DNA from: Candidatus Zhuqueibacterota bacterium
GTDB lineage: Bacteria > KSB1 > UBA2214
Length of the DNA stretch: 19,853 bases
NCBI GenBank assembly: GCA_022706175.1
Contig: JAKJDB010000003.1
Location: 1 to 19,853, forward strand
Direction of reading: 5' to 3'
The notes under the pieces were generated by a model. It worked only from the letters and a program-made list of their open reading frames with translations. It did no database searches and was not told the DNA's origin. Below, piece by piece: positions 7,579 to 15,157 of this stretch. Each line of letters opens with the position of its first letter. Position 1 is the first letter of the stretch. The translations under genes and the position numbers were made by a program.

Positions 7579-8217
7579 ACAATCTGTTTGCCGTTTTTTT
7601 CCGCCTCCTCAGCGGCCTGCAGAATCAGCCTGCTGGGTCTCTTCCTGCTTTTGGCAGGGGCGGCCGAGTTATCGGCCCAAAACGTCGAACCAGCCCCCTG
7701 CTCGCGCTTTCTCACCCGATTGACCGCTACCGGATCTTCCGACGCCTCTGAACCGCAAGGCTACAAAGCCTACAGCTCCATTCATCTGGAGATCGGCGTG
7801 CGCCGGCCGCTCGCCGCCAACCTGGCCATAGAGTTGGATCTGGCCCATGAATCGCGCGAAGTGGACTGGATGGGGCCGGAGAAAGAGGAGAGTCTGGGAT
7901 CCATCGAACTGCTGCCCGTTCATCTGCTGCTGCAGTATCGCCCGCTGATGCGTAACTGGCATCCCTGCATCGGCGCAGGAGTGAATTACACCCTGTTCTG
8001 GGAAAAAAGCGGTGCCTTGAACAGCAAAAAACTCTCCCCCAGCGCCGGACCGATCCTGCAGCTGGGCGTGGACCGGCCGTTGAACTCCCACATCGCACTC
8101 AACCTGGATATCAAATTCATACGTATGCAAACCGATTTTGAAGGACCGCAGAAAGAGCAGATCAAACTGTCCATCCATCCGACCGCCATGGGAATCGGAC
8201 TGGGCTTTACATTGTAA
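7576..8217 (+). CDS. OmpW-like outer-membrane beta-barrel protein
   Basis: The predicted 213-aa precursor has a Sec signal peptide (about 1-34, core ISLLGLFLLLAG, cleavage after AELSA). The mature part shows alternating strands typical of small eight-stranded barrels. The best match is the OmpW/AlkL pattern: ELLPVHLLLQYRP followed by HPCIGAGVNYTLFWEKSG, equivalent to the family's 'LPPTL..QY.F....PYVGAGVNYT.F'. The ending (GIGLGFTL) lacks the usual final Phe but keeps the last-strand pattern. OmpW barrels are thought to let small hydrophobic molecules cross the outer membrane. The TTG start is chosen on its strong AGGAG. It follows the YkvA gene by 26 nt and probably belongs to the same transcript. 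The cargo is unknown. Confidence 0.75.
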   Translation: MTICLPFFSASSAACRISLLGLFLLLAGAAELSAQNVEPAPCSRFLTRLTATGSSDASEPQGYKAYSSIHLEIGVRRPLAANLAIELDLAHESREVDWMGPEKEESLGSIELLPVHLLLQYRPLMRNWHPCIGAGVNYTLFWEKSGALNSKKLSPSAGPILQLGVDRPLNSHIALNLDIKFIRMQTDFEGPQKEQIKLSIHPTAMGIGLGFTL

Positions 8218-8234
8218 AAAAGAAATCGATACCG

Positions 8235-8279
8235 CGCAGGTTGTGTGCAACCGCGGCCGCACGGCCTAACTATTTTTTT
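8235..8279 (+). terminator. Weak candidate terminator after the OmpW-like gene
   Basis: GGTTG TGTG CAACC (8239-8252) forms a hairpin that can extend by CGC/GCG across one bulged A. A small GGCC-GCAC-GGCC stem-loop (8255-8266) follows, then TAACTA and seven T's (8273-8279). The T-tract is close to the second, very short stem only, so termination here is uncertain. The T-tract also abuts the ribosome-binding site of the next gene. Confidence 0.3.
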
Positions 8280-8293
8280 CAGGAGTCCCCCTT

Positions 8294-9001
8294 ATGTCCG
8301 CCATCATACAGCAAGTCCGGCAAAGGCTTAAACAGGAAGCGGATGAGAAAACCCGGAACACCGGGAGTACGTTTTTTAAAGAACCGGTGCGGCTGCACGG
8401 CGTCAAGTCCGCAGTGGTCGGCAAAATAGGAAAAACCTTTTATCAAGAGATCAAAGGACAGAGCAAAGCGCGAGTGTTCGCGCTCTGCGACGAACTCTGG
8501 CGATCCGGATTTCTCGAAGAGTCGTTTATCGCCTGCCATTGGTCCTACGCCCTGCGAAACCAGTATGAGCCGGCGGATTTGGAGGTTTTCGAAAGATGGC
8601 TGCAGGCATATGTCGATAACTGGGCCTCCTGCGACACCCTGTGCAATCATACCATCGGCTCCTTCATGATGATGTACCCCGGTTGTTTGTCGCGGTTGAA
8701 AACCTGGGCGCACTCCTCCGACCGCTGGCTGCGGCGAGCGGCAGCGGTCTCGCTGATCATTCCTGCCCGTGAAGGTAAATTTCTCGAAGAGATTTTTGCC
8801 ATCGCCGACAGCCTTCTCCTGGATAAGGAGGACCTTGTACAAAAAGGGTATGGCTGGATGCTCAAAGCCGCCAGTCAGGCGCATCAGCAAAAGGTCTTTG
8901 ACTATGTGTGCGCCCATAAAGCGACCATGCCGAGAACCGCGCTGCGCTATGCGATCGAAAAAATGCCCAAGTCGTTGAAAGCGAAAGCGATGGCTAAATA
9001 G
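8294..9001 (+). CDS. DNA alkylation repair protein, AlkD-like glycosylase
   Basis: The 235-aa protein has the AlkD HEAT-like repeat fold length and motifs. Trp110 and Asp114 in NWASCDTLC match the aromatic residue and catalytic Asp (W109/D113) of Bacillus cereus AlkD. Arg148 in RWLRRAAAV and Trp188 in KGYGWMLKAA match R148 and W187. AlkD enzymes remove N3- and N7-alkylpurines from DNA without flipping the base. The ATG is supported by AGGAG 8 nt upstream. It sits on the same strand as the barrel gene, 76 nt after it, but a possible terminator lies between, so it may be a separate unit. No obvious regulatory site for alkylation response is visible. Family assignment is firm; the lesion range is inferred from homologues. 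Confidence 0.9.
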   Translation: MSAIIQQVRQRLKQEADEKTRNTGSTFFKEPVRLHGVKSAVVGKIGKTFYQEIKGQSKARVFALCDELWRSGFLEESFIACHWSYALRNQYEPADLEVFERWLQAYVDNWASCDTLCNHTIGSFMMMYPGCLSRLKTWAHSSDRWLRRAAAVSLIIPAREGKFLEEIFAIADSLLLDKEDLVQKGYGWMLKAASQAHQQKVFDYVCAHKATMPRTALRYAIEKMPKSLKAKAMAK

Positions 9002-9070
9002 CCGAAAAAACAAAGTAAGATTTCAGGACTCGCTTCCGGCAAAAAGCACGGATATTTTAATCAACTCCCT

Positions 9071-9147
9071 TGCCACTCTGCCACTCTCTCAAATACGCGA
9101 GCCCATCATTTGATGAACGAGGAAAGGAATCACGGATTCCTTTCCTC
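9071..9147. repeat. Tandem 8-mer and two adjacent inverted repeats in the AlkD-PhzF gap
   Basis: The 205-nt gap between the glycosylase and PhzF-like genes contains a tandem pair of TGCCACTC (9071-9086). A CATCA-TT-TGATG palindrome follows (9104-9115). Immediately after comes a perfect 13-bp inverted repeat, GAGGAAAGGAATC with loop ACG (9119-9147). No T-tract follows the big stem, so it is not a normal intrinsic terminator. It could be a Rho-assisted end, an RNA-stabilising hairpin or a repeat family of this genome. No gene is seen in the gap. Confidence 0.6.
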
Positions 9148-9206
9148 CAGGAAGATAGCCTTTCAGCCTACACGCTGATCAACGCTGGAGCAGAAAAGAG
9201 GAAAAA

Positions 9207-9992
9207 ATGAAGATACCCTTGTACCATGTGGATGCTTTCACCTCGGCGGTGTTTTCCGGCAACCCGGCTGCGGTCTGTTTTTTGGATGACTGGCTCGATG
9301 ACGCGCTGCTGCAATCCATTGCGGCGGAGAACAATGTGTCCGAAACCGCCTTCCTTGTGCACAACGGGAACCACTTTGATCTTCGCTGGTTCACACCCAC
9401 CACGGAAGTCGCGCTCTGCGGTCACGCCACCCTGGCCTCCGCTTTCGTCCTGTTTGCCTGCCGTGGATGGGCCGAAGATACGATTCGCTTTCAAACCCGG
9501 GAAAGCGGACAGCTGCGGGTGAGCCGGCGCGATGATCTGCTCGAATTGGATTTTCCGTCGCGGCCGGCCCGGCCGACCACACCGCCGGTCGGGCTCGATG
9601 CCATGCTGGGCGTTGCCGCCAAACAGGTGCTGGGTTCAGCGGAAGATCTGTTGGTCCTTGTGGAGGATGAGGAGGCGGTGCTTCAAGCCCGGCCTGATTT
9701 CACCGCATTGACCACCCTGGCCTGGCGGGGAATCATCATCACTGCGCCGGGACGGCGAAGCGATTTTGTCTCCCGCTTCTTTGGCCCGGCCGTCGGTGTG
9801 GCCGAGGATCCGGTAACCGGTTCGGCGCATTGCGTGCTCACGCCATACTGGTCCGCGATTCTCAATAAAAAAGAACTGTATGCGCGGCAAGTTTCCCGCC
9901 GCGGCGGAGAGCTCTGGTGCCGGCAAGCCGGCGAGCGGGTTCACATCCGCGGCAGAGCCGCCTTGTATTTGCAGGGGGTCATTACTGTTTAA
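9207..9992 (+). CDS. PhzF-family isomerase/epimerase
   Basis: The 261-aa protein has the two-lobed diaminopimelate-epimerase-like fold of PhzF proteins. The N-terminal lobe opens with YHVDAFTS..FSGNPAAVCFL and carries the catalytic Glu46 in NVSETAF. FTPTTEVALCGHATLAS follows at 62-78, with a His that lines the active site. The C-terminal lobe has GVAEDPVTGSAHC at 197-209, containing the conserved Asp201 and the substrate-binding loop. Length and motifs are complete, so it should be active. Only a few family members make phenazine; most are uncharacterised, and nothing phenazine-related is nearby. The ATG is preceded by GAGG a few nt upstream. The broken RibD-C-type gene lies 32 nt downstream and may once have been co-transcribed. 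Confidence 0.9.
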   Translation: MKIPLYHVDAFTSAVFSGNPAAVCFLDDWLDDALLQSIAAENNVSETAFLVHNGNHFDLRWFTPTTEVALCGHATLASAFVLFACRGWAEDTIRFQTRESGQLRVSRRDDLLELDFPSRPARPTTPPVGLDAMLGVAAKQVLGSAEDLLVLVEDEEAVLQARPDFTALTTLAWRGIIITAPGRRSDFVSRFFGPAVGVAEDPVTGSAHCVLTPYWSAILNKKELYARQVSRRGGELWCRQAGERVHIRGRAALYLQGVITV

Positions 9993-10023
9993 TCAGGAGA
10001 TTAGGCGTTCTGCAGATTTCACA

Positions 10024-10463
10024 ATGGCCCAATGCTCCGTATTCATCGCAACAAGTTTGGACGGGTTTATCGCACGTCCTGACGGCAACATGGACTGGCT
10101 TCACCAGGCCAATGCCGTTGTTCCAAAAGGTGAAGATTGCGGATATTCAGAATTCATGTCCACGGTAGATTCCTTGGTCAAGGGGCGCCATACGTTTGAA
10201 CAGGTTAATGCTTTTCCTGAATGGCCTTATGGGACAACTCCGGTTGTTGTCCTTAGTCGAAATTTGCTCAAGCGGAATTGATAGACGAGCTCATTATCAC
10301 CATCATTCCGGTGTTACTCGGCGGAGGGCGCCCGCTATTTGGATAACTGGTGCAAGATGTGCAACTTACCTGTATGAGCAGCAAGTTGTTTGAGTTTGGC
10401 TTTTTGCAGAGCAAGTATCGGGTTATAAAAACTGCGAAGAATTTTCAGCTTCCCATTCGGTGA
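10024..10463 (+). pseudogene. RibD C-terminal / DHFR-like reductase gene, broken by deletion and a stop codon
   Basis: The first frame reads MAQCSVFIATSLDGFIARPDGNMDWL, then FMSTVDSLVKGRHTFEQV and TTPVVVLSRNLL, a normal N-terminal half of the YyaP/RibD-C reductase family. It stops at TGA 10279-10281. A second frame from about 10272 continues with AELIDELIITIIPVLLGGGRPLFG, hits TAA at 10344-10346, then carries on as LVQDVQLTCMSSKLFEFGFLQSKYRVIK to TGA at 10461-10463. The family normally has about 45-50 residues between the 'VVLSR' and 'LIDEL' blocks; here they are nearly fused. So there is an internal, frame-breaking deletion plus a separate in-frame nonsense codon. The NADPH-binding 'GG' segment of the centre is lost. 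The ATG also lacks a close ribosome-binding site (GGAG is about 25 nt away). No function is expected. Confidence 0.85.
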
Positions 10464-10527
10464 GAGAGCAGCCGACTGGGCCGTGGAGTCGATCGATGTA
10501 GACGCACCGATAAATGAGGAAACTGCC

Positions 10528-12690
10528 ATGAAAGCACGACTCATCATCGCGTTGTTGTGCCTGTGCATCCGCGCTGCGCACGGTCTTACGCCCATCGATG
10601 GACTGCCGATCGCAGTCCCCCCCTTTGAGCAGCAGGTTCATCACTCCTATACCACCGAACAGGGGTTGCCGGACAATGATGTGTCGCGGCTGTACATAGA
10701 CCGGCAGGGCCGTCCGTGTGCAGTGACAGCCCGTAGCACGGCTGTTTTCAACGGCCGGCGCTGGTTGATGGAGACCCCCGCGCCACCGGCCAGATCGCCT
10801 CGTCCGTCGCTGACCCCGCAACAGCTCGCAAGCCTGCAGCAGCTCGTCGGCACAGAGATACGCATTCGCGCCGTGGCGGAACTGTCGGGCGAATGGGCGG
10901 TCGCAGCGGACAGCGGTCTGTTTCTCGGCAATGGACAGCAGTGGCATTCGGCGCTGGTCCGGCAGGGTCAGGTCCGCTGGGCGCCGATCGACGTCCGTGC
11001 CGTCTGCTATGACGCCGCCGGCCGTCTCTGGTTCGCAGCACCCCAGGGCGTCGGTTTTCGCCTGTCCAAAGAAGTGTGGAAACTGTTCACCGGGGCGGAT
11101 GGACTGCCCTTCAACGACTTTACCTGTATGGCTAGCGGGCCGAAAGGCCTGTGGTTTGGCACTCGCAACGGCGCAGTGCACTACCAGGACGGCGCCTGGA
11201 TGTTCCGACAGGGCCGGCGCTGGCTGCTCGACAATCATGTTCGCGACCTGGCGATCGACGTCCAAGGCGACGTCTGGTTTGCCACCGCAGCCGGCGTCTC
11301 CTGCATCGCGCACCAAACCATGACCCTGGCAAAAAAAGCCGCTTACTTTGAACAGGAAATTGAAAAATATCATCGCCGCACCGCCCTGGGCTATATCGAT
11401 CCCGCAGAGCTCAGTGTGCCTGGTGATAAAAACACAGCCAAAGCAGTGCACTCGGACAACGACGGTCAGCGAATGGGGATTTATCTCGGCGCTGTCAGCC
11501 TGGGCTACGCGGCCACCGGCCGGGCCCAGCTAAAACAGCAGGCTGAACGGGCGTTTCGCAGCCTCGCCTTTCTCAGCGAGGTGACCCAGGGCGGTTCCCA
11601 TCCAGCGCCCAGCGGGTTCATCGCACGTTCAGTCATTCCGACGACCGAACCGGATCCCAACCTGAAATATGATCTATCCTATGACCTTCGTCGGCAAAAG
11701 CGGGACCCGCGATGGAAAATCATGCAACCCCGCTGGCCCGTGGACAAATCGGGCAAATGGTACTGGCTGTGCGATGGAAGCGCCGATGAACTGGACGGCC
11801 ATTATTTCGGTTATGCGCTCTACTTTGATCATGTCTGCAAAACGGAAGCAGACCGTGCACCGGTAAGGACGGTTGTGCGGCGCATCACCGACCACCTCAT
11901 AGACCACAGTTATCATCTGGTCGACTATGACGGCCAACCGACCCGCTGGGGCTATCTGTCTCCTGATGCCCTGAACCGAGATGAAGCCTGGGTTATTGAA
12001 CGCGGGCTAAGGTCCTTCGCCGCTCTCTCCTATCTCTCTGTGGCCCACCATATCACCGGCGATTCGAAATACCGGCAAGCCTATCTGGAACTTGCCTGGA
12101 AACACGGCTATGCCATGAACGGCATGACCCAGCCCAGAGATCTGGCTGGACCCGGGACCTTTGGCCAGGGCGATGATAAAATGGCCTTTATGAACTATTA
12201 CCATCTCGTTCGCTATGAGACCGACGAGAAATTGCTCAGCATGTTTTATCACGCCATTCATCGCCACTGGCTGATGGAGCAGTACGAACGATCTCCGTGG
12301 GCGAACTTTATTTACGCCGCCTGCTGTCTCGGCAAGGTCCGTCGCGATCACTGGGGCGAAAGGGACCTCACGCCGCCGGCCTCGAGTTTTACCGATGCGA
12401 TTTCCACCCTGCAGAGCTACCCTCTGGATCTGATCGATTGGCCCATGTCCAACCGTCATCGAATTGATCTGATCCCCCTGCCTGATATTCTGGGCGAGCG
12501 CAGCGGTCCGGCGGGCTATCGCATCGATGGATATGTCTTTCCCATCGATGAGCGAACAGAGCTGCGCTGGGGCGAAGATCCCTATCTGCTCGCCGGCGGC
12601 GGCCAAGGCGCCCGTTTGGAAAAAGGCGTTCATTACCTGCTGGCCTACTATATGGGCTGCGCGCACGGATTCATCAAGAGCGAGGAGTGA
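10528..12690 (+). CDS. Secreted regulator-propeller protein with large helical C-terminal domain
   Basis: The 720-aa precursor has a signal peptide (about 1-19, MKARLIIALLCLCIRAAHG). Residues about 38-262 contain 'two-component regulator propeller' repeats: YTTEQGLPDNDV..LYID at 41-58, VCYDAAGRLWFAAPQGVGF at 159-177, TCMASGPKGLWFGTRNGAVHY at 199-219 and LAIDVQGDVWFATAAGVSC at 241-259. These form a beta-propeller like the sensor part of hybrid two-component systems. No transmembrane helix, kinase or receiver domain follows. Instead, about 265-720 is a helical domain with HSDNDGQRMGIYLGAVSLGYAATG (308-331) and several Trp/Tyr-rich helices, possibly an alpha/alpha-toroid of carbohydrate-active type. 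ATG at 10528 is chosen for GAGGA 7 nt upstream and the signal peptide. It probably binds or processes a glycan outside the cytoplasm; no catalytic residues can be named. Confidence 0.8.
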   Translation: MKARLIIALLCLCIRAAHGLTPIDGLPIAVPPFEQQVHHSYTTEQGLPDNDVSRLYIDRQGRPCAVTARSTAVFNGRRWLMETPAPPARSPRPSLTPQQLASLQQLVGTEIRIRAVAELSGEWAVAADSGLFLGNGQQWHSALVRQGQVRWAPIDVRAVCYDAAGRLWFAAPQGVGFRLSKEVWKLFTGADGLPFNDFTCMASGPKGLWFGTRNGAVHYQDGAWMFRQGRRWLLDNHVRDLAIDVQGDVWFATAAGVSCIAHQTMTLAKKAAYFEQEIEKYHRRTALGYIDPAELSVPGDKNTAKAVHSDNDGQRMGIYLGAVSLGYAATGRAQLKQQAERAFRSLAFLSEVTQGGSHPAPSGFIARSVIPTTEPDPNLKYDLSYDLRRQKRDPRWKIMQPRWPVDKSGKWYWLCDGSADELDGHYFGYALYFDHVCKTEADRAPVRTVVRRITDHLIDHSYHLVDYDGQPTRWGYLSPDALNRDEAWVIERGLRSFAALSYLSVAHHITGDSKYRQAYLELAWKHGYAMNGMTQPRDLAGPGTFGQGDDKMAFMNYYHLVRYETDEKLLSMFYHAIHRHWLMEQYERSPWANFIYAACCLGKVRRDHWGERDLTPPASSFTDAISTLQSYPLDLIDWPMSNRHRIDLIPLPDILGERSGPAGYRIDGYVFPIDERTELRWGEDPYLLAGGGQGARLEKGVHYLLAYYMGCAHGFIKSEE

Positions 12691-12723
12691 AAGAGGCGGG
12701 GAAAAAACAACGTGAGCGGCTGT

Positions 12724-13656
12724 TCAGCGCAGAAAACCGGCTAAATCAACGATCATCTTTTCCGTGCGCAGCGCCCGGCCGCGGCGGTTGAGATGATATT
12801 CGGTATCATAAAAGCATTCCAGCGGCAACGCGTAGCGTTCTGGAGTTCCCAGCACCGGGCACTGCAGCCCAGCCAGCGCTTCGCACAAACGGTCCAGTGC
12901 TGCGGCGTGTCGCGGCAGCAGACGATCGTAATACCCAGGATACAGAAAGCAGACCTGAACGCCTTTGGCCTGCATCTCGTGAGTGAATTGATTGATGAGC
13001 TCAATACTGCGGCGGTCCAGGCGCGTTGCCCTGAACGGATGCACGTCGTTTTCCTGTAGAGGGACCGGCGGCTGGTCCAGATGGGAGACCAGATCGCCGA
13101 AGCGATTGAACCCTCCCCGGTGATAGATGCGATAGTGCGGATCCTGTTCGACGTGAAAGGTCTGCTCTAAATAGTATTTCAACCTACCCTGAAGGTAATT
13201 GACCGACTGCAGCAGCACCACCGCCCATTGGCCCGGCGTCCGCAAATTTTTCCACCCGGTGCGCTGATAGCTCATCGCTTTCAGCACGCCCATGTTGCCG
13301 TTGCGCAGACCAAAAAACTGCTCATATTCCGGCACGAGGATCACCCGATCTCCCGCAGCCAGATGTCCGCGGACCTCGGCAAGCATATACGCCAGACCGA
13401 TGTCTGCGTGCAGGCCCATGTTGACCACCGGACGGCCGCCGGCCTGCTCCAGTCTTTCCGTGTCCACCCCGCAGGCCAGATTGGATCCTCCCACCAGCAC
13501 CACTTTGGGTGAAGGCGTCTGTGCCAGCCGTTGATGCTTGTCCAGGGTCGCGGCAAAGTAATGGTCTTGATCCACCGGCAGCAGCAGCCACAGGCACGCC
13601 ATAACGGCGATCATCAGGCTTGCCAGAAGGCAGAGCCTTCCGCACATTTTTCTCAT
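12724..13656 (-). CDS. SGNH-hydrolase-like membrane-anchored protein, partner of the MBOAT acyltransferase
   Basis: The 310-aa protein begins with a basic N-terminus and one hydrophobic helix (about 8-27, a signal anchor), placing the rest in the periplasm. KVVLVGGSNLACGVD at 51-65 is the block-I motif of SGNH-type esterases/acetyltransferases in a G-S-N form, with Ser58 as likely nucleophile. FYDTEYHLNRRG at 282-293 supplies the Asp284/His288 pair of the C-terminal D-x-x-(x)-H motif. Similar proteins (DltD, AlgJ/AlgX-like) work with MBOAT proteins to transfer acyl groups to exported polymers. It lies 43 nt after the MBOAT gene on the same strand and is the last gene of the set. Its stop is 33 nt from the stop of the converging propeller gene. 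The polymer is unknown. Confidence 0.82.
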   Translation of the reverse strand: MRKMCGRLCLLASLMIAVMACLWLLLPVDQDHYFAATLDKHQRLAQTPSPKVVLVGGSNLACGVDTERLEQAGGRPVVNMGLHADIGLAYMLAEVRGHLAAGDRVILVPEYEQFFGLRNGNMGVLKAMSYQRTGWKNLRTPGQWAVVLLQSVNYLQGRLKYYLEQTFHVEQDPHYRIYHRGGFNRFGDLVSHLDQPPVPLQENDVHPFRATRLDRRSIELINQFTHEMQAKGVQVCFLYPGYYDRLLPRHAAALDRLCEALAGLQCPVLGTPERYALPLECFYDTEYHLNRRGRALRTEKMIVDLAGFLR

Positions 13657-13699
13657 ATCGACTTTCCACCGAACGTTCAGGGGCGGCCCGGATGCCGCT

Positions 13700-15139
13700 T
13701 TAAAATTGAAAATAGATGAATTGCTGTTCGGTCTCCATGCGGCCGAACAAAAGGATCAGCAGCAGCAGACCACTGTACACAGCCAGCCGCAGGACGACCG
13801 GTTTCTCCCGCAACAACCGGTCGATGGACCCGCGCCGCTGCAACCATTGAACGCTCTCCAGAATCAGCAAGGCTCCGATCGCCACAGCCGTCTCCACCCT
13901 GCCCAGCGCTACGGACTGATGATCAGCGGAAAAGATCAGCATGTTTTTCAAAAGGGTCAGAGCGTCGGCCAGCGTATCCGCGCGGAAGAAAATCCAGGCA
14001 AAGCACACCAGGTGAAAGGTGACAGCGACGCGCATGAGTTTCAGCAGCCCCGGCCGATGCTCCAGGCCGAGACGGGTGGTCAGGGCTTTTCGCCCTGCCC
14101 TGGTCCAGACGGCGGAGAGAGAATAAAAACCGTGCAGAGCGCCCCAAACGAGAAAGGTCCAGTTGGCGCCGTGCCACAACCCGCTGATTAAAAAAACTAG
14201 GAACAGATTGACCTGCCACCGCCACACCGCAACTCGGTTGCCGCCCAACGGGATGTACAAGTAATCTTTGAACCAGGTGGACAGCGAGATGTGCCAGCGA
14301 TGCCAGAACTCGCGAATCGATTTGGCGTAATAGGGGCGGTGAAAATTTTCCATCAAAGTAAAGCCCATGACCCGGGCGGCGCCGATGGCGATATCGCTGT
14401 ATCCGGAGAAATCGCAGTAAATCTGAAAAGCAAAAAAATAGGTGGCCAGCCAAACCGGCCAGCCGGTGAAATCCTGCGGTTGGCTGTAGACCGTGTTCAC
14501 GTAAACCGCCAGACGGTCGGCGATTACAAGCTTCTTGAAAAAACCCCAGGCCATGAGCTTCAGACCGCTGGTCACCCGTTCATAATCGAACGCAAACTTC
14601 CCCATCAGCTGCGGCAGCAGATTTTTCGCCCGCTCGATGGGACCGGCGACCAATTGCGGGAAAAAAGTCACATACAGCAAAAACCGGCCGAAATGGCGTT
14701 CAACCGGAATGAGGCCGCGGTACACGTCGATGGTATAGCTCAAGCTTTGAAAGGTGTAAAACGAGATGCCGACGGGCAGGATGAACTGAGAAACCGGCAG
14801 CGGACAGCTCACCTGCAGCCGCTGCAGCCCGTCCGCCAGAACCTGGCTGAAAAAATTATAATATTTGAAGAAAAAAAGAATGCCCAGATTGCTGATCAGG
14901 CTGAAACAGAGCAGCCCTTTACGTATGGCGGCGGACCGGCTACGCCCCATGCCGCGGCCAGCCAAGTAATCCACCGCAGCGGTGGCAAGCAGGAGAAAAC
15001 CGTAAGACACTTTCCAGTACATGTAAAAAAACAGGCTGGCGGCCAACAGCCAAAGCCAGCGAAGCCGATGCGGCAGAGCAAAGTAAATGACAACCACGGT
15101 GGGAAAAAACAACAGAAAAGCAACCGAATTGAACAGCAT
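13700..15139 (-). CDS. MBOAT-family membrane O-acyltransferase (AlgI/DltB-like)
   Basis: This 479-aa protein has about 11 membrane segments, from MLFNSVAFLLFFP onward, the standard opening of AlgI-type proteins. Key blocks are ILPVGISFYTFQSLSYTIDVYRG at 120-142, FFPQLVAGPIER at 159-170, YCDFSGYSDIAIG at 241-253, FWHRWHISLSTWFKDYLYIPLGG at 278-300 and LISGLWHGANWTFLVWGALHG at 317-337. His323 is the expected catalytic histidine, and His336 is also conserved. The family moves an acyl group from a cytoplasmic donor across the inner membrane for O-acylation of alginate, cellulose, teichoic acid or other exported glycans. GGGAG 4 nt upstream supports the start. It lies 18 nt downstream of the Omp85 gene and is followed by the SGNH-like partner. 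It is complete and likely active; the acceptor glycan is not encoded here. Confidence 0.93.
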   Translation of the reverse strand: MLFNSVAFLLFFPTVVVIYFALPHRLRWLWLLAASLFFYMYWKVSYGFLLLATAAVDYLAGRGMGRSRSAAIRKGLLCFSLISNLGILFFFKYYNFFSQVLADGLQRLQVSCPLPVSQFILPVGISFYTFQSLSYTIDVYRGLIPVERHFGRFLLYVTFFPQLVAGPIERAKNLLPQLMGKFAFDYERVTSGLKLMAWGFFKKLVIADRLAVYVNTVYSQPQDFTGWPVWLATYFFAFQIYCDFSGYSDIAIGAARVMGFTLMENFHRPYYAKSIREFWHRWHISLSTWFKDYLYIPLGGNRVAVWRWQVNLFLVFLISGLWHGANWTFLVWGALHGFYSLSAVWTRAGRKALTTRLGLEHRPGLLKLMRVAVTFHLVCFAWIFFRADTLADALTLLKNMLIFSADHQSVALGRVETAVAIGALLILESVQWLQRRGSIDRLLREKPVVLRLAVYSGLLLLILLFGRMETEQQFIYFQF

Positions 15140-15157
15140 GCCGCTCCCTTCATCCCG

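Noticed and set aside
9207..9992. Phenazine biosynthesis
   Set aside because: Only the PhzF family member is present. Most PhzF proteins are outside phenazine pathways and no other phz gene is nearby.
10423..11451. Long minus-strand open frame (342 codons) opposite the propeller gene
   Set aside because: It is antisense to a protein with clear signal peptide and propeller repeats, has low-complexity Arg/Gln/His-rich composition and no recognisable motif. It is a GC-driven shadow.
12691..12723. Bidirectional terminator between the convergent genes
   Set aside because: The 33-nt gap has only a weak GCTG-TT-CAGC pairing at the edge of the SGNH-like gene's end and no T-tract in either direction.
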